A stretch of DNA of 64,000 nucleotides from Paenibacillus sp. 1001270B_150601_E10 (GCF_015558675.1 NZ_JADMOL010000003.1:476813-540812), one strand, 5' to 3'. Counted from the stretch's first letter, positions 30,401 through 38,848 are shown. Notes: generated by a model from the sequence alone, not told the origin. A program made the numbers and translations.

Positions 30401-30721
30401 TAAGCTATGGTTCTGTCCTCTTTCGATCAGCCATTGTGAGGGATAGAACTCCCATTCCCCATCAAGCAAGAGAATGTCGCCTTCTTCTGCATGCCACTTG
30501 CGCAAATCGAACTGACCATTCTGAATGGGTGCTGGCTTATGGTCACGGAACAATTCCATCCATAATAGCCGTGAGCCAAACAATGCGATGAATAATAACC
30601 CCAGCACTAATAAAATTCGGCCCTTTTTAATTTGGTATTTGGGTATAGGATTGACCAAGAAACTTCCCTCTCCTAGCACTAATCTTTTCAACGCGTAAAC
30701 AGACACCTCCTTGACCTTCAT
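27500..30721 (-). CDS. Hybrid dual-kinase sensor: 7TMR-DISM, HisKA, REC, LytS-type kinase
   Basis: 1073 residues. Order: one membrane helix (37-57); an extracellular galactose-binding-like domain (about 60-240, with DGEWEFYPSQW, VPGGWNE, YGFGSYRLRI, ELYVNGRLLTASGQ); seven membrane helices (240-440, 7TMR-DISM type); HisKA with His470 (NTSHEFRNPLHSM); HATPase; receiver with Asp787 (ITDIMMPQMSG); then a LytS/YehU-type kinase with His878 (IQPHFLFNALN) and a final HATPase (GVGLINTDQRL). Paralogue of the gene at 2-2416. The start is uncertain: ATG 30721 lacks a good site, and TTG codons about 12 or 21 residues in follow AAGGAGG or GGAGAGGG. It probably senses a carbohydrate or cell-wall ligand; inferred from the domain only. 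Confidence 0.9.
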   Translation of the reverse strand: MKVKEVSVYALKRLVLGEGSFLVNPIPKYQIKKGRILLVLGLLFIALFGSRLLWMELFRDHKPAPIQNGQFDLRKWHAEEGDILLLDGEWEFYPSQWLIERGQNHSLDENKRELIQVPGGWNEALQPDRPTPYGFGSYRLRIHVDPGKDINYSIRVPSVRTSSELYVNGRLLTASGQVAKSENEYVAKNLPYSTTFTADEDGVIELVIQAANYVDSRNSGIIRSIKFGSEGAIAKEMKFSISMQLLGAVIFLMHAVYSLILFLVGNREKRLLYFSLLALCVTLSSLFSNDEKLFHQLFYIGYQWDFRLSNASFIIGAYALLECTNHRELPYWRRVFPAYRVISLGTAGMILFLAPSQVIALFPVYFLLGCIAAVVTVFTIVKIIIKDINKHLLLLCSLLALIHHFLWSLYWRESGMSIVHYPFDLIISMGCIASVWFKDYFNMHANTKEIAATLQRMNDHKDQFLANTSHEFRNPLHSMLNMSQSVLKRERHLLQERSVKELETVLSVGHRLTFILNDLIDVMSLEEGTPRLQKKVIRIQPIVTGVMDMLQFNAEVKSVKIANLISENFPTVIADENRLIQIVFNLLHNAVKYTNEGEALIQAFTRDGRAYVAITDSGIGMDEEMLKRVFLPYEQGSTSETMIEGGFGLGLSISKQLVELHGGTLYATSILGEGSTFTFSLELANAGMVEGADGPPDFESVPLSLMLNQTIPSGLNRPEISPTMEQTLIGEREHDRPLLLIVDDDPINLQVLEAILPPEEYDLTMVTGGKEALAVLDTKDWDLVITDIMMPQMSGYELTRRIREKFTLTELPILLLTARSQPKDIQSGFLAGANDYVTKPVEAVEIRSRIEALTTIKKMVREQLQLEAAWLQAQIQPHFLFNALNAVSALSDIDLDKMRHLLDEFSNFLRHKFKFQNMDGLVPLEEELSLVQSYLYIEKVRFDKRLQIIWEIDDYEGIHIPFLSIQPLVENAIRHGVMKRARGGKVAIRVTVHETHAEITVEDDGIGMNDTQLQRILERKADNKSGVGLINTDQRLKRRFGTGLQITSALGAGTKVTFYVCSKPGSRYGDGHR

Positions 30722-30799
30722 AAAGGAATGGACAGAGATGTCATTTCCTCTATTATACAGTTAACCTGTATCAATTTTTCCTTTTTCATATCAAAAAAA

Positions 30800-30829
30800 G
30801 AATGAACGAAATTAGTTTCTCGCTCATTC
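30800..30829 (-). terminator. Terminator after the MerR gene
   Basis: On the minus strand GAATGAGCGA...TCGTTCATTC is followed by TTTTTTT. It lies about 40 bases past the stop at 30868. Confidence 0.75.
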
Positions 30830-30867
30830 CCTAGGCTTCTATTTATATAAGGGTTATGCTACCCCCA

Positions 30868-31860
30868 TTACTCATCCTTTCCTTTAGATTTGATAGGAAG
30901 CAGCAGATCCAACTGCAACCCTTCGTTCATGTCCTCTACACTCAGCTGATACTGATTCAAATAATTCAAATGCTCTTCCATTGATCCATGCATGCACTCA
31001 GGATCTCCCCAGTTCGGCTCATACTCACTGCTCTGTTCCACCCATTCTGCAAGCCAATGCCATTCCTCGAAATTTCCCATTGGGATCATATGGGCAGCGT
31101 ATAAACCACCAGGGAAAAACTTTTTAACAAATGGTTTTTGCACCTCCATGTCATCTGGAATGGTGACCCATCGTTCGTACCCGTGGTCAGTCCCATCGGG
31201 CTGGACTCCAGTCGGATGATTGAAGCCATAATGGCGTAGATCAGGCTTCTTACTAGCAAGATCCGTACTAATCATTAATTGTCTAAGTTCTACTTCCGTA
31301 TCATACTCAGGCGACCCGCTTACAACATGTATGGAAGCGACTGATGAAGGTGGCACATATATGATTCTTACATCGTTGAGTTGATGTCCGTGATATTCAA
31401 CCTTATTCCCGTTATTCATGAGTGTATGCTCCTTTAAATTGGATCTTGATGCTGGCAAGGCTTCAATGATCTTTCGAATGGATTCGTCCGCTAATAATTC
31501 CGGGCCAATCTCTACATCAGTGTTTTTATTTAGGGAGATTGCAAACTGTTCTAGAATCGTTTTAACCGAAGCCATTGCCGTAATTTCATCTGATAACTCT
31601 TTAATCTTCTTTTGAAAGATAGCTGCAGCTACGCGAGACTCTTCATTTTGCAGAATGGATTGGATGTCTCTTAATGGAATTCTAAGCTTGCGAAGAATTA
31701 ATATTTGTTCCAGTATCCTCAACGAACCTTTGTCATAGGTGCGATAAGCATACCCCTCCTTCTTCGAGCTTCTAAGCAGTCCAATTTGCTCATAGTATCG
31801 AAGTGTTCGTGTTGAGAGTTGATATTTTCTTGTTACTTCACTGATGGTGTGCAGTTCCAT
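30868..31860 (-). CDS. MerR-family regulator with GyrI-like effector domain
   Basis: 330 residues. N-terminal MerR HTH: TISEVTRKYQLSTRTLRYYEQIGLL, then the wing and a dimerisation helix to about residue 120. The C-terminal ~170 residues form a GyrI/BmrR-type effector-binding domain (GFNHPTG.., YERWVTIPDD, KKFFPGGLYAAHMIP, WGDPECMHGSMEEHLNY). It is probably a multidrug-sensing activator. AAGGAGG precedes the ATG. No target gene is adjacent on the other strand, so it may be autoregulated or act elsewhere. Confidence 0.88.
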   Translation of the reverse strand: MELHTISEVTRKYQLSTRTLRYYEQIGLLRSSKKEGYAYRTYDKGSLRILEQILILRKLRIPLRDIQSILQNEESRVAAAIFQKKIKELSDEITAMASVKTILEQFAISLNKNTDVEIGPELLADESIRKIIEALPASRSNLKEHTLMNNGNKVEYHGHQLNDVRIIYVPPSSVASIHVVSGSPEYDTEVELRQLMISTDLASKKPDLRHYGFNHPTGVQPDGTDHGYERWVTIPDDMEVQKPFVKKFFPGGLYAAHMIPMGNFEEWHWLAEWVEQSSEYEPNWGDPECMHGSMEEHLNYLNQYQLSVEDMNEGLQLDLLLPIKSKGKDE

Positions 31861-31965
31861 GTTATCCTCCTTTCATCATCAGCTTAAAGGACGACACGAC
31901 GTCAAAGTCAACAGGTAGGTTTAACGTTTTCATTTGCACGCTTAGAATATCTCGCATGTAAAAAA

Positions 31966-31985
31966 CCAGGACAAACATGTCCTGG
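31966..31985 (-). terminator. Terminator of the immunity cluster
   Basis: Perfect 8-bp stem CCAGGACA / TGTCCTGG with a 4-base loop, followed on the minus strand by TTTTTTACA. It closes the three-gene unit 33778-32064. Confidence 0.85.
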
Positions 31986-32063
31986 CCACGGGAAACCCAA
32001 CTCGTCATGGTTAACGCGAAACATCGCTTTCGACAGGATGGTACATTCCTGAATCTTTATCAT

Positions 32064-32534
32064 TTATGAGCGCTCGTCGATCAGCCGCTCTAGAAACTCC
32101 GCAAACGTTGAAGCATATTTGTCGATCAATTCATTCATGAGATCATAGCACATAATCGGAAATTCACCCTGTTCATCTCTGGAAGACGTATCAAAAAAAT
32201 AAAGCTCGTCGCTATCCGGAACGAACAAATCTAGTCTGTTCGGGAACCGGCTAATCCACCAGTCCTCGGCTATATTCAGCCTGTGGATGTAGAGAAGATC
32301 GCTATCGTCATACTCTCTATGTTCCGGAGCAGAGATCGCTAGAATTTCCCCGCCATTCAACCGGGCATTGCCGTAATGAACCAACCACCAGCGGTAAGAT
32401 GGCGGCAGACGAAATCCTAATTCCTGTTCGACTTCCACGATCCAGCTTTCTTCTGCTCCGTGACCAGGAAACCATTTTAAAGCGGAAGTCGTCGTCTCGA
32501 GTTTGTCTGCCAAACGCTCATACATGTGCTTCAT
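32064..32534 (-). CDS. SMI1/KNR4 (SUKH) family protein
   Basis: 156 residues, full SUKH length. The core is textbook: EESWIVEVEQELGFRLPPSYRWWLVHYGNARLNGGEILAIS, ending with FAEFLERLIDE. GAGGAGAAAGG precedes the ATG. It is third in a minus-strand unit after 33194 and 32607, closed by the terminator at 31966. SUKH proteins are typical immunity factors of polymorphic toxin systems. Confidence 0.88.
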   Translation of the reverse strand: MKHMYERLADKLETTTSALKWFPGHGAEESWIVEVEQELGFRLPPSYRWWLVHYGNARLNGGEILAISAPEHREYDDSDLLYIHRLNIAEDWWISRFPNRLDLFVPDSDELYFFDTSSRDEQGEFPIMCYDLMNELIDKYASTFAEFLERLIDERS

Positions 32535-32606
32535 CCTTTCTCCTCACCCTACGTTATGTTAACAGACGTAAATATGCCCACATCCGGTTTTTTGTACACC
32601 TACCTG

Positions 32607-33173
32607 CTAGAAAGGATATGGCGGGGCCTTTTCTGCTGCAATATTGTCTGGATGAACGCCGGTTGGTTCATCATCATTCATACGAAGATAGATATACTCG
32701 ATTTCTTCTAGAGGCATTTTCAATTGCTGGCTGACCTCGTAAAGCCCCATATTTTGAGCAAGAAGTCCCCTTGCTTGATGAATGTTTCCATCCAACCAAT
32801 TGTTTTCTAGCATCCAACTTTTCACCTGGGCTAGCAATTGTCCTTGTGCTTCCTTATCCGCATGCTTGTTATACTTTGCAACAGACTCTAACATATAGTG
32901 ATAGAAGAAAATGCCTAAGGCTTCGCGCTGTTCATTTTTGGACATCCGTTGATACTGTTCGTAGCTGATGCTGATGTCTAAATAGAGAGCATGATCCCGG
33001 CTATCAAAGCGTCTAAATGTTTTTCGACTATAACTCTCAGGGAAAACACGGAATATGAAGAGAACGTCATACGGAAACGTCCATGCTTCTGCTAATTCTT
33101 CTAACGGCAGCAGTTCATCTCTTAATTGGCCTACACACGTTCCATGTGTATCTAGTAAAAAAGATAATTTCAT
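32607..33173 (-). CDS. Hypothetical immunity-cluster protein
   Basis: 188 residues, soluble. I do not recognise the family. It starts with MKLSFLLDTHGTC, has a FRVFPESYSRKTFRRF strand-turn, a helical middle (YEQYQRMSKNEQREALGIFFYHYMLESV) and a Pro-rich tail. AGGAGG precedes the ATG. The gene is 20 bases downstream of 33194-33778 and 72 bases upstream of the SUKH gene, so it belongs to one unit with them. Confidence 0.65.
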   Translation of the reverse strand: MKLSFLLDTHGTCVGQLRDELLPLEELAEAWTFPYDVLFIFRVFPESYSRKTFRRFDSRDHALYLDISISYEQYQRMSKNEQREALGIFFYHYMLESVAKYNKHADKEAQGQLLAQVKSWMLENNWLDGNIHQARGLLAQNMGLYEVSQQLKMPLEEIEYIYLRMNDDEPTGVHPDNIAAEKAPPYPF

Positions 33174-33193
33174 TCATTCCTCCTAAAACAAAT

Positions 33194-33778
33194 TCAACTC
33201 GTAACATCGAATTCATATTTTCTAAATCGATTTCTGAGCTCCTCCTCATACGGGATCCACTCCGCATCACCCCATATCGACATTCCTAAGAGCTCTGACA
33301 GCTTATCAACGGCTTGTTCTGGACTCGTCATGCTTATGAGGTTGCCGAAATCTACCGGATGGATATCCAACGCTTCTTGCAAATAGTCATCCTGAAGACG
33401 CGCTTCTTTGAGTTCATATTCACTTCTCGTCCAAGGTTCACAAAAGATTCTTTCAGCTTGAATATCTCCACTTTCGAACACCGACAACTCGAATATCTCC
33501 TCATTCATATATCCAACTGTCATCACTGGCTCTTCGGTATGACGGGATAGCGCTTTGCCGATCTTCTTCACGGTTCCCCATACAAAATAATCGTGGAGCA
33601 CGCTGATCCATTTCTCATTGCTGCTGCTCACGTACATGATCACTTGAGGCTCTATAGATTCATTTTCGGGCGATCTCCCTATTACGTTGGCATCCTTTTC
33701 GCTTAAGTCTTTTAATGCTTCGATTGTCTTCTCAAGATTATTCGATTTAATATGCAAATTGGCAAATGATCTTCCCAC
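33194..33778 (-). CDS. Hypothetical immunity-cluster protein
   Basis: 194 residues, soluble, alpha/beta, with strands such as PQVIMYVSSSNEKWISVLHDYF and EPVMTVGYMNEEIFELSVFESGDI. I do not recognise a named family; the pattern of short alternating strands is common in immunity proteins. GTG start with GAGGAGG at eight bases. First gene of a three-gene unit; its promoter and leader are part of a repeated block also found before the GGDEF-EAL gene. Confidence 0.65.
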   Translation of the reverse strand: MGRSFANLHIKSNNLEKTIEALKDLSEKDANVIGRSPENESIEPQVIMYVSSSNEKWISVLHDYFVWGTVKKIGKALSRHTEEPVMTVGYMNEEIFELSVFESGDIQAERIFCEPWTRSEYELKEARLQDDYLQEALDIHPVDFGNLISMTSPEQAVDKLSELLGMSIWGDAEWIPYEEELRNRFRKYEFDVTS

Positions 33779-33799
33779 AGGTTAGCCTCCTCACTAGCT

Positions 33800-33929
33800 C
33801 TCTTTTCTTATTGAAACTGCCTCATGTCATATCCAGCAAAATGGTTTTATATGCCTGTTATTTCCATTATAGTGAACACCTGCTCTTAGTCTACCTACTT
33901 TTTACCTGCATTTTGGAAAAATGTTGGCC
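33800..33929 (-). promoter_or_regulatory. Promoter and leader block, copy 1 of a diverged repeat
   Basis: Minus-strand promoter: -35 TAGACT (33888-33893), 16-base spacer, -10 TATAAT (33866-33871), 88 bases before the GTG at 33778. Conservation with 37853-37986 extends on both sides: upstream through CCAAAAT..CAGG.AAAAA.TAG, downstream through GGAAATAACAG..CA, AACC, CTGGATA and AAGAAAA. The two copies are roughly three-quarters identical over 130 bases. Confidence 0.65.
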
Positions 33930-33930
33930 A

Positions 33931-34956
33931 TTAGAAGCTGCTCCATTTTTGATAACCCCTATTAGACAAGGTTTCTTGAATTTCTTGGTCCACTTTGTTT
34001 TTGGTAGTCAAAAATTCCACGGTTGATAAGGAATGAGGAAGCTTTTGGTGGATAAAGGAATCGAAATCGATGGCCGTTTTGATCATGCGGAGCTTGAGCA
34101 GCGAAGGCAATTGATCCATTCCCGATATATGCGCCAAGTTTTTGCAATTCCAAATGGATAATTCCTTTAGTGACTTCATTTGCTGATCAAAGCGGACTTC
34201 ATGCAGTTGATTTTGATCCTCGATCAAAAGACTCGTTAGCGCTCTGAAGTTTGCAATATTGGACAGGTCTTGAAAACCGCGTACTCTGGAAATCTCCAAA
34301 TTATCCATTTCATTTTCCTCAATTTCCTGAATATGCTCTCGGCCTCCTAGCAAAATGCGAAGGTGCTTCAACCTTTTCAATCGGTTAACAAAATGCAACG
34401 GGATTTTGCTGATCGAATGCAGGGCGAGATAATTCAAATTCTTCAGATCGCCTACAGCATCTAGATTTTTCACCTTTCCTCCGACATGCAAGTGTTCTAG
34501 ACGGGAGAACTCTTTAACATATTCTAGATTAAGAATCTTTTTTTCTGAAAAAATCGTTAAATCGCTTAAAGACCGCAGCGAATCACTTCCCAAAATGTTC
34601 GAATTCTCCAGCTCGTATATGCCCAAATGCAAACTGCGCAAGTGCTTCAGTGCAGCCAGTGCTTCTGTATTATGCGCATGGGTGAGACTATTGAGATGCA
34701 GCATTTTAACATGGGGAATCCGAAAGAGCGTATGACCATCAAACGAAAGAGAGTAATGACCGTAGAATCGTACTCCGAAATTTTCATCGAAATGAGCGCA
34801 AAGTTCATCTACTTCCTCCAGGATGGTGCCATATAAGTCCGGGTGAGAGAACTGGACGATTACTTGGTTGCCGGCGAGCAGATCCTGTTCGATCTGATCC
34901 CGGTTCAGCTCAACGGGATTATCAATCAGAATCTTTCTTTTCCATATCTTCCGCAT
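33931..34956 (-). CDS. Leucine-rich-repeat protein
   Basis: 341 residues, cytoplasmic, no signal peptide. From about residue 80 there are ten or so LRR units of the LxxLxxLxL kind (ALKHLRSLHLGIYEL, SLSDLTIF, FSRLEHLHVGG, DLKNLNYLALHS, RLKRLKHLRIL, QMKSLKELSIWNCKNL, QLPSLLKLRM). The N-terminal cap is unassigned. LRR proteins of this size occur beside SUKH genes in Paenibacillus and are thought to be immunity or binding proteins. GAGGAGG precedes the ATG. It ends two bases before the promoter block of the next unit. Confidence 0.75.
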   Translation of the reverse strand: MRKIWKRKILIDNPVELNRDQIEQDLLAGNQVIVQFSHPDLYGTILEEVDELCAHFDENFGVRFYGHYSLSFDGHTLFRIPHVKMLHLNSLTHAHNTEALAALKHLRSLHLGIYELENSNILGSDSLRSLSDLTIFSEKKILNLEYVKEFSRLEHLHVGGKVKNLDAVGDLKNLNYLALHSISKIPLHFVNRLKRLKHLRILLGGREHIQEIEENEMDNLEISRVRGFQDLSNIANFRALTSLLIEDQNQLHEVRFDQQMKSLKELSIWNCKNLAHISGMDQLPSLLKLRMIKTAIDFDSFIHQKLPHSLSTVEFLTTKNKVDQEIQETLSNRGYQKWSSF

Positions 34957-35038
34957 ATAACATCCTCCTCGAATAAACTTTTCAGTGTTACTTGCGATTA
35001 GATTCAGCTTATCGGGTATCTCGGTTCACATGATTCTA

Positions 35039-35872
35039 TTAAGTTTGCTTAGTATGGCTTACGTTCGCTTGGCGTGCTGCATTGCGGAAGAACCTGATTA
35101 GCCTCCGATGAATGGCCGGGAAAAGAATAAAGAAAATATCCATTGTCCGCCGCAGCGGCATTGGGCATACAATCAACTGGTTTCGATCAAGTCCTTTTAA
35201 CGCAATACGTGCAAACTGCTCGGGACTCATCATTTTCTTCTGCTGCAATTGTGCGGATATTTTCGCTTTGTCCATGTTGATCCCTTCGCCATTAGAGAAG
35301 ATCGGCGTATTCACGAACGTGGGACATAGCGCGCATACCTTGACTCCGAACGTTTCTGCTTCGTAATGCAGAGAGGTAGTCAACCCGACAATAGCGTGCT
35401 TGGTTGTCGCGTAAGCTGCCGCAGTTGGTGACGGGCCAAGCCCTGCTGCAGATGCCGTATTGGCAATAGAACCGAAACCTTGCTTCTTCATTAATGGATA
35501 AGCTGCCTGAGTACCGTGTATGACACCCCAAAGATTGATGTTGACGATTCTCTCCCAATGCTCTAACGACATATCATACAACTCTCCATACATTGCGATC
35601 CCCGCATTATTAAACATATAGTCCAATCGTCCAAATTCTTTATATACGTTGTTGACCATTGCGTTTACCTGAGCAGCATTCGTAACATCCAGTCTTACAA
35701 ATCGCGCTCTGCCACCTTCTTTTTCAATAATGCTAACCGTCTGTTTGCCGCCCATTTCATCGATGTCGGCAACTACGACAAATACGCGCTTACCCGCCAA
35801 CTGGGTGCAAATTGCTCTGCCAATCCCAGATGCGCCGCCCGTGACTATCGCTACCCGGATCAAGGTTTCCAT
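35039..35872 (-). CDS. Short-chain dehydrogenase/reductase
   Basis: 277 residues, classical SDR: cofactor motif TGGASGIG, NNAG at the end of strand 4 (FNNAGIAMYG), Ser in ANTASAAG, and the YATTK catalytic Tyr-Lys. An acidic residue after strand 2 (VADIDE) suggests NAD preference. The C-terminal tail (MPLRRTMDIFFILFPAIHRRLIRFF) is hydrophobic and may contact the membrane. ATG 35872 has GGGAG at eight bases; the in-frame TTG at 35887 overlaps that site. The substrate is unknown. Confidence 0.88.
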   Translation of the reverse strand: METLIRVAIVTGGASGIGRAICTQLAGKRVFVVVADIDEMGGKQTVSIIEKEGGRARFVRLDVTNAAQVNAMVNNVYKEFGRLDYMFNNAGIAMYGELYDMSLEHWERIVNINLWGVIHGTQAAYPLMKKQGFGSIANTASAAGLGPSPTAAAYATTKHAIVGLTTSLHYEAETFGVKVCALCPTFVNTPIFSNGEGINMDKAKISAQLQQKKMMSPEQFARIALKGLDRNQLIVCPMPLRRTMDIFFILFPAIHRRLIRFFRNAARQANVSHTKQT

Positions 35873-35985
35873 TATACACACTCCCAATAGATCGTTATTT
35901 TGTAGAATTAGAACCCGTTAGTATAATCGCTCTAATTTGCAACACAATAATGGCTAACGCGAATTGTTGTCGGAATATTTGAAAC

Positions 35986-37791
35986 TCAAGCAGGAGTCCT
36001 GCGGCGAAGTAGAGTTTCGATCTCTTCTGGAGAGGATGGACGATGAAAGTAAAAACCTTGCCCAATCTCGCAGCCGTATTGCTGGAGCATTTTAAACTCC
36101 TGCAGGTTCTCGATGCCTTCGCAGATGACTTGTAGATTCATACTGTGACCGATATCGATGATAAGCTTGACGATCGAAGCAGCAGGGATAGCGGTTGTCA
36201 TTTCCTGCGTAAACGAACGATCAATCTTCAGGAGATCCACAGGCAGGTGCCGCAAGACGCTGAGCGAGGAGTAACCCGTTCCGAAGTCGTCGATCGAGAT
36301 TTTTATGCCTTGGCGCTTGAGTTCGCCAAGAATCATGACCGATTCATTCAAGTTCTGCACCAGACTTTCTGTAATCTCCAGCTCCAATAGCGCAGGTTCG
36401 AAATCTGTATTTTCCAAAATACTTATCACCTTCGAAGCAAACTTAGGCGACCTAAACTGGCGGATCGAAATGTTCACAGCTAACGTCAGATCGGGATTTC
36501 CAGAAAGCTGCCAAGCCCGAACCTGCCCGCATGCCTCGTTAAGAACCCATTCACCCAGCTCGACAATGACTCCGGTCTGCTCAGCCAACGGGATGAATAC
36601 GGATGGCGAGACTGGTCCCAGCTCTGGATGCGTCCAGCGCAGCAGCGCCTCCAAACCTCGAATTCTCCCGGTGCTCATCTCCACCAATGGCTGATAGTGG
36701 ACAGCTAATTCTCTCCTACTCACTGCACTCCTGAGATCGTTCTCTAGCTTGACTTGACGCAGCAGTTCCTCACTCTTGATGGCGGAAAAAAAACGAAATC
36801 CATTTTTATCACCACTCTTGACGCTGTACATCGCCTTATCTGCATACTGGATTAGCGTGTCAGCATCGCGTGAATCTTCGGGATACAGGCTGATGCCAAC
36901 GCTCAGCGTCGCATAGATCTGCTTATGATCGATCAGAAACGGTGTCCGGAATGCATGAATGAGCTGCTCCACCAACGCTTCGATTTCATCCTGCTGCTGG
37001 TAGCGCATTAGCAGTACAAATTCGTCCCCCGCATAGCGGGAAATAAAACACGAATGGCCTACTGTGTCGCTCAGAAGGCTGGCGACATCCTGCAGCATCC
37101 GGTCTCCCGCGTTGTGGCCCATCATGTCATTAACATTCTTAAAGTGATCGAGGTCGAGGAACAGAACGGCCGTCTTTGCTTCTTTGGTCAACTCCTCAAA
37201 CATCCGTTCCATGAGCAATTCACGGTTTGGCAATTTGGTGAGCGTATCGTAGTAAGCGATATGCTCCAGCTTGCCTAACGCTTGGTTGAGTTTTGCATTT
37301 AACTCCACATTGACCGCATTCTCTTGCTTTAAGTTCCGTAAGTAGAATGCCAGTAGTGAATAGAGGATCGTATTTACGATGATGCCGATCATTATCGTGC
37401 GAATCATCTCCATCGGCTCTTCGGGCGAATAAGATGGAATGAAATAAAGGAAATATCCTGCGGCTAGGAATATCGGTAAGGGTGACGGCAGTAGAAAAGC
37501 GAGAAGAATCAGCGATAAATACATGACGCTGACCAACTTATCAAACGATAAATCCGGAAGCGCATTGAAGAATGCGAAAAAAGCAATAGCGGCCAGCACG
37601 TATTTGAGCGAGAGCGGTCGAATAAGTATCGAGGCAAAGATGAAGCCAGCGAAAATAAGACTAAGAGTGAGACCTTGCGAACTGCTAACGGATCTGATCA
37701 TATTCATGGAAAGAGAGATTGCTGCGAACAAGATGACTACATTCGGCGTGATATGCATAAGGCGCTTCTTCCAAACCTGCGGCAATTTCAT
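35986..37791 (-). CDS. GGDEF-EAL membrane protein
   Basis: 601 residues. Five or six N-terminal membrane helices to about residue 155, then GGDEF with SRYAGDEFVLLM (an active-type AGDEF, no RxxD inhibitory site visible) and a complete EAL domain: GLEALLRW, LELEITES, IDDFGTGYSSL, CEGIEN. It may both make and degrade cyclic di-GMP; domains do not tell which dominates. The ATG follows ACGAGGTG. Its promoter lies in copy 2 of the repeated leader block at 37853-37986, giving a leader of about 130 bases. Confidence 0.9.
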   Translation of the reverse strand: MKLPQVWKKRLMHITPNVVILFAAISLSMNMIRSVSSSQGLTLSLIFAGFIFASILIRPLSLKYVLAAIAFFAFFNALPDLSFDKLVSVMYLSLILLAFLLPSPLPIFLAAGYFLYFIPSYSPEEPMEMIRTIMIGIIVNTILYSLLAFYLRNLKQENAVNVELNAKLNQALGKLEHIAYYDTLTKLPNRELLMERMFEELTKEAKTAVLFLDLDHFKNVNDMMGHNAGDRMLQDVASLLSDTVGHSCFISRYAGDEFVLLMRYQQQDEIEALVEQLIHAFRTPFLIDHKQIYATLSVGISLYPEDSRDADTLIQYADKAMYSVKSGDKNGFRFFSAIKSEELLRQVKLENDLRSAVSRRELAVHYQPLVEMSTGRIRGLEALLRWTHPELGPVSPSVFIPLAEQTGVIVELGEWVLNEACGQVRAWQLSGNPDLTLAVNISIRQFRSPKFASKVISILENTDFEPALLELEITESLVQNLNESVMILGELKRQGIKISIDDFGTGYSSLSVLRHLPVDLLKIDRSFTQEMTTAIPAASIVKLIIDIGHSMNLQVICEGIENLQEFKMLQQYGCEIGQGFYFHRPSSPEEIETLLRRRTPA

Positions 37792-37852
37792 TGTTCGACA
37801 CCTCGTTCAGATATTATAAGTTTATGATTATTAACAACATTCCATATAGATC

Positions 37853-37986
37853 ACACTCTTTTTCTTACTATTGCTAGTTCATATTCTTATCCAGTCCAAC
37901 GGTTCTGTTTGTCTGTTATTTCCATTATAGTGAACGTTTGTCCGGAGTCCATCTATTTTTCCCTGTATTTTGGAAAATGTTTGCCC
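37853..37986 (-). promoter_or_regulatory. Promoter and leader block, copy 2 of a diverged repeat
   Basis: Minus-strand -35 TGGACT (37946-37951), 16-base spacer, -10 TATAAT (37924-37929), 133 bases before the GGDEF-EAL start. Shares about three quarters of 130 bases with the block before 33194-33778, including 20+ bases upstream of the -35 and about 60 bases of leader. Confidence 0.65.
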
Positions 37987-38024
37987 AGCGCTTCATGATA
38001 GCCTTCTTTCTTCAATGCAAATAA

Positions 38025-38045
38025 GACTGTCATGTATCGACAGCC
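38025..38045 (-). terminator. Possible terminator after the DNA repair gene
   Basis: Minus-strand GGCTGTC / GACAGTC stem (one wobble) with a 7-base loop, followed by TTATTTGC, 31 bases past the stop at 38076. Confidence 0.5.
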
Positions 38046-38075
38046 TCATGAAGTATCCTATTCAACATTTTACGA

Positions 38076-38783
38076 CTAGCATCTCACGTATTTCCGTTTG
38101 AAGCCAAGTTGTCCTTTTTCCACTGCTTTTTGAATATTAACGGATGCATCCAAGAACTTGCTTTTACCGGTATCACGATTGACCTCCACCGGACCTACTT
38201 CCTTCGCGATCTCGACCGCTTTATCATGAAGGGGCTGATAGGATACTCCAACCGTATATATAAAAGTATTCATCGCGTGCTTCGCACGGTCAGGAGCATC
38301 GTGAATCGTATGTTTAACGAGTTCCAACATCCCTGCTATTTTTTCTTCAGAAAATTCACTGTCAGGGCGATTCCCTAGCATCCAGCAATAGCAGCTCCAG
38401 CCAGCCGACATTCTAAGCTCGATATTGCTAGCAATCCACTTATCAGCAACCTCTTGTCCAATATCCGTCTCTGCCAAAGTAACAGCGACCACATAGTCGG
38501 AGAGCATATAAAAATAAGCTTGATCGATCCACCGTTCAAAGTCATCTGCTGTCATTGCCTTAGGATCCGCAATCACCCCGGCAAAGTACATCGCATCGTA
38601 ATTTCCCGTTGCGTAGAGCTCCTCCGCTAATGGCTGATTGCGTTTTATTTTCCTGTAAATGGGCTTCATCTGCCCTGTTGCCACACCAAACAGCGGCTCG
38701 TGCGCGCCATTAGATAGGTATATCTTCTTAGTGCGCTCCTTGCCGAGCGCCGCAAGCTCTTGCATCACCATTTCGAGATTCAT
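38076..38783 (-). CDS. DNA alkylation repair (AlkD-like) protein
   Basis: 235 residues, all-helical HEAT-like family of alkylpurine glycosylases. Supporting segments: GAHEPLFGVATGQMKPIYRKIKRN at the N-terminus, DYDAMYFAGVIADP-like second helix pair, YFMLSDYVVAVTLAET, and a C-terminal basic FKRKYVRC. It would remove alkylated bases or bind damaged DNA. ATG 38783 has GGAG at eight bases. Followed by a probable terminator; transcribed alone. Confidence 0.75.
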   Translation of the reverse strand: MNLEMVMQELAALGKERTKKIYLSNGAHEPLFGVATGQMKPIYRKIKRNQPLAEELYATGNYDAMYFAGVIADPKAMTADDFERWIDQAYFYMLSDYVVAVTLAETDIGQEVADKWIASNIELRMSAGWSCYCWMLGNRPDSEFSEEKIAGMLELVKHTIHDAPDRAKHAMNTFIYTVGVSYQPLHDKAVEIAKEVGPVEVNRDTGKSKFLDASVNIQKAVEKGQLGFKRKYVRC

Positions 38784-38848
38784 GATTTGCACTCCTTCTT
38801 ATCATCAAGTAGTTAAAACTTAGCTCGTCTTTATTTGAATATATCATA

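Noticed and set aside
19259-34956. Toxin gene to match the immunity set
   Set aside because: No large secreted protein with LXG, RHS or WXG signature is present in this stretch or elsewhere in the window.
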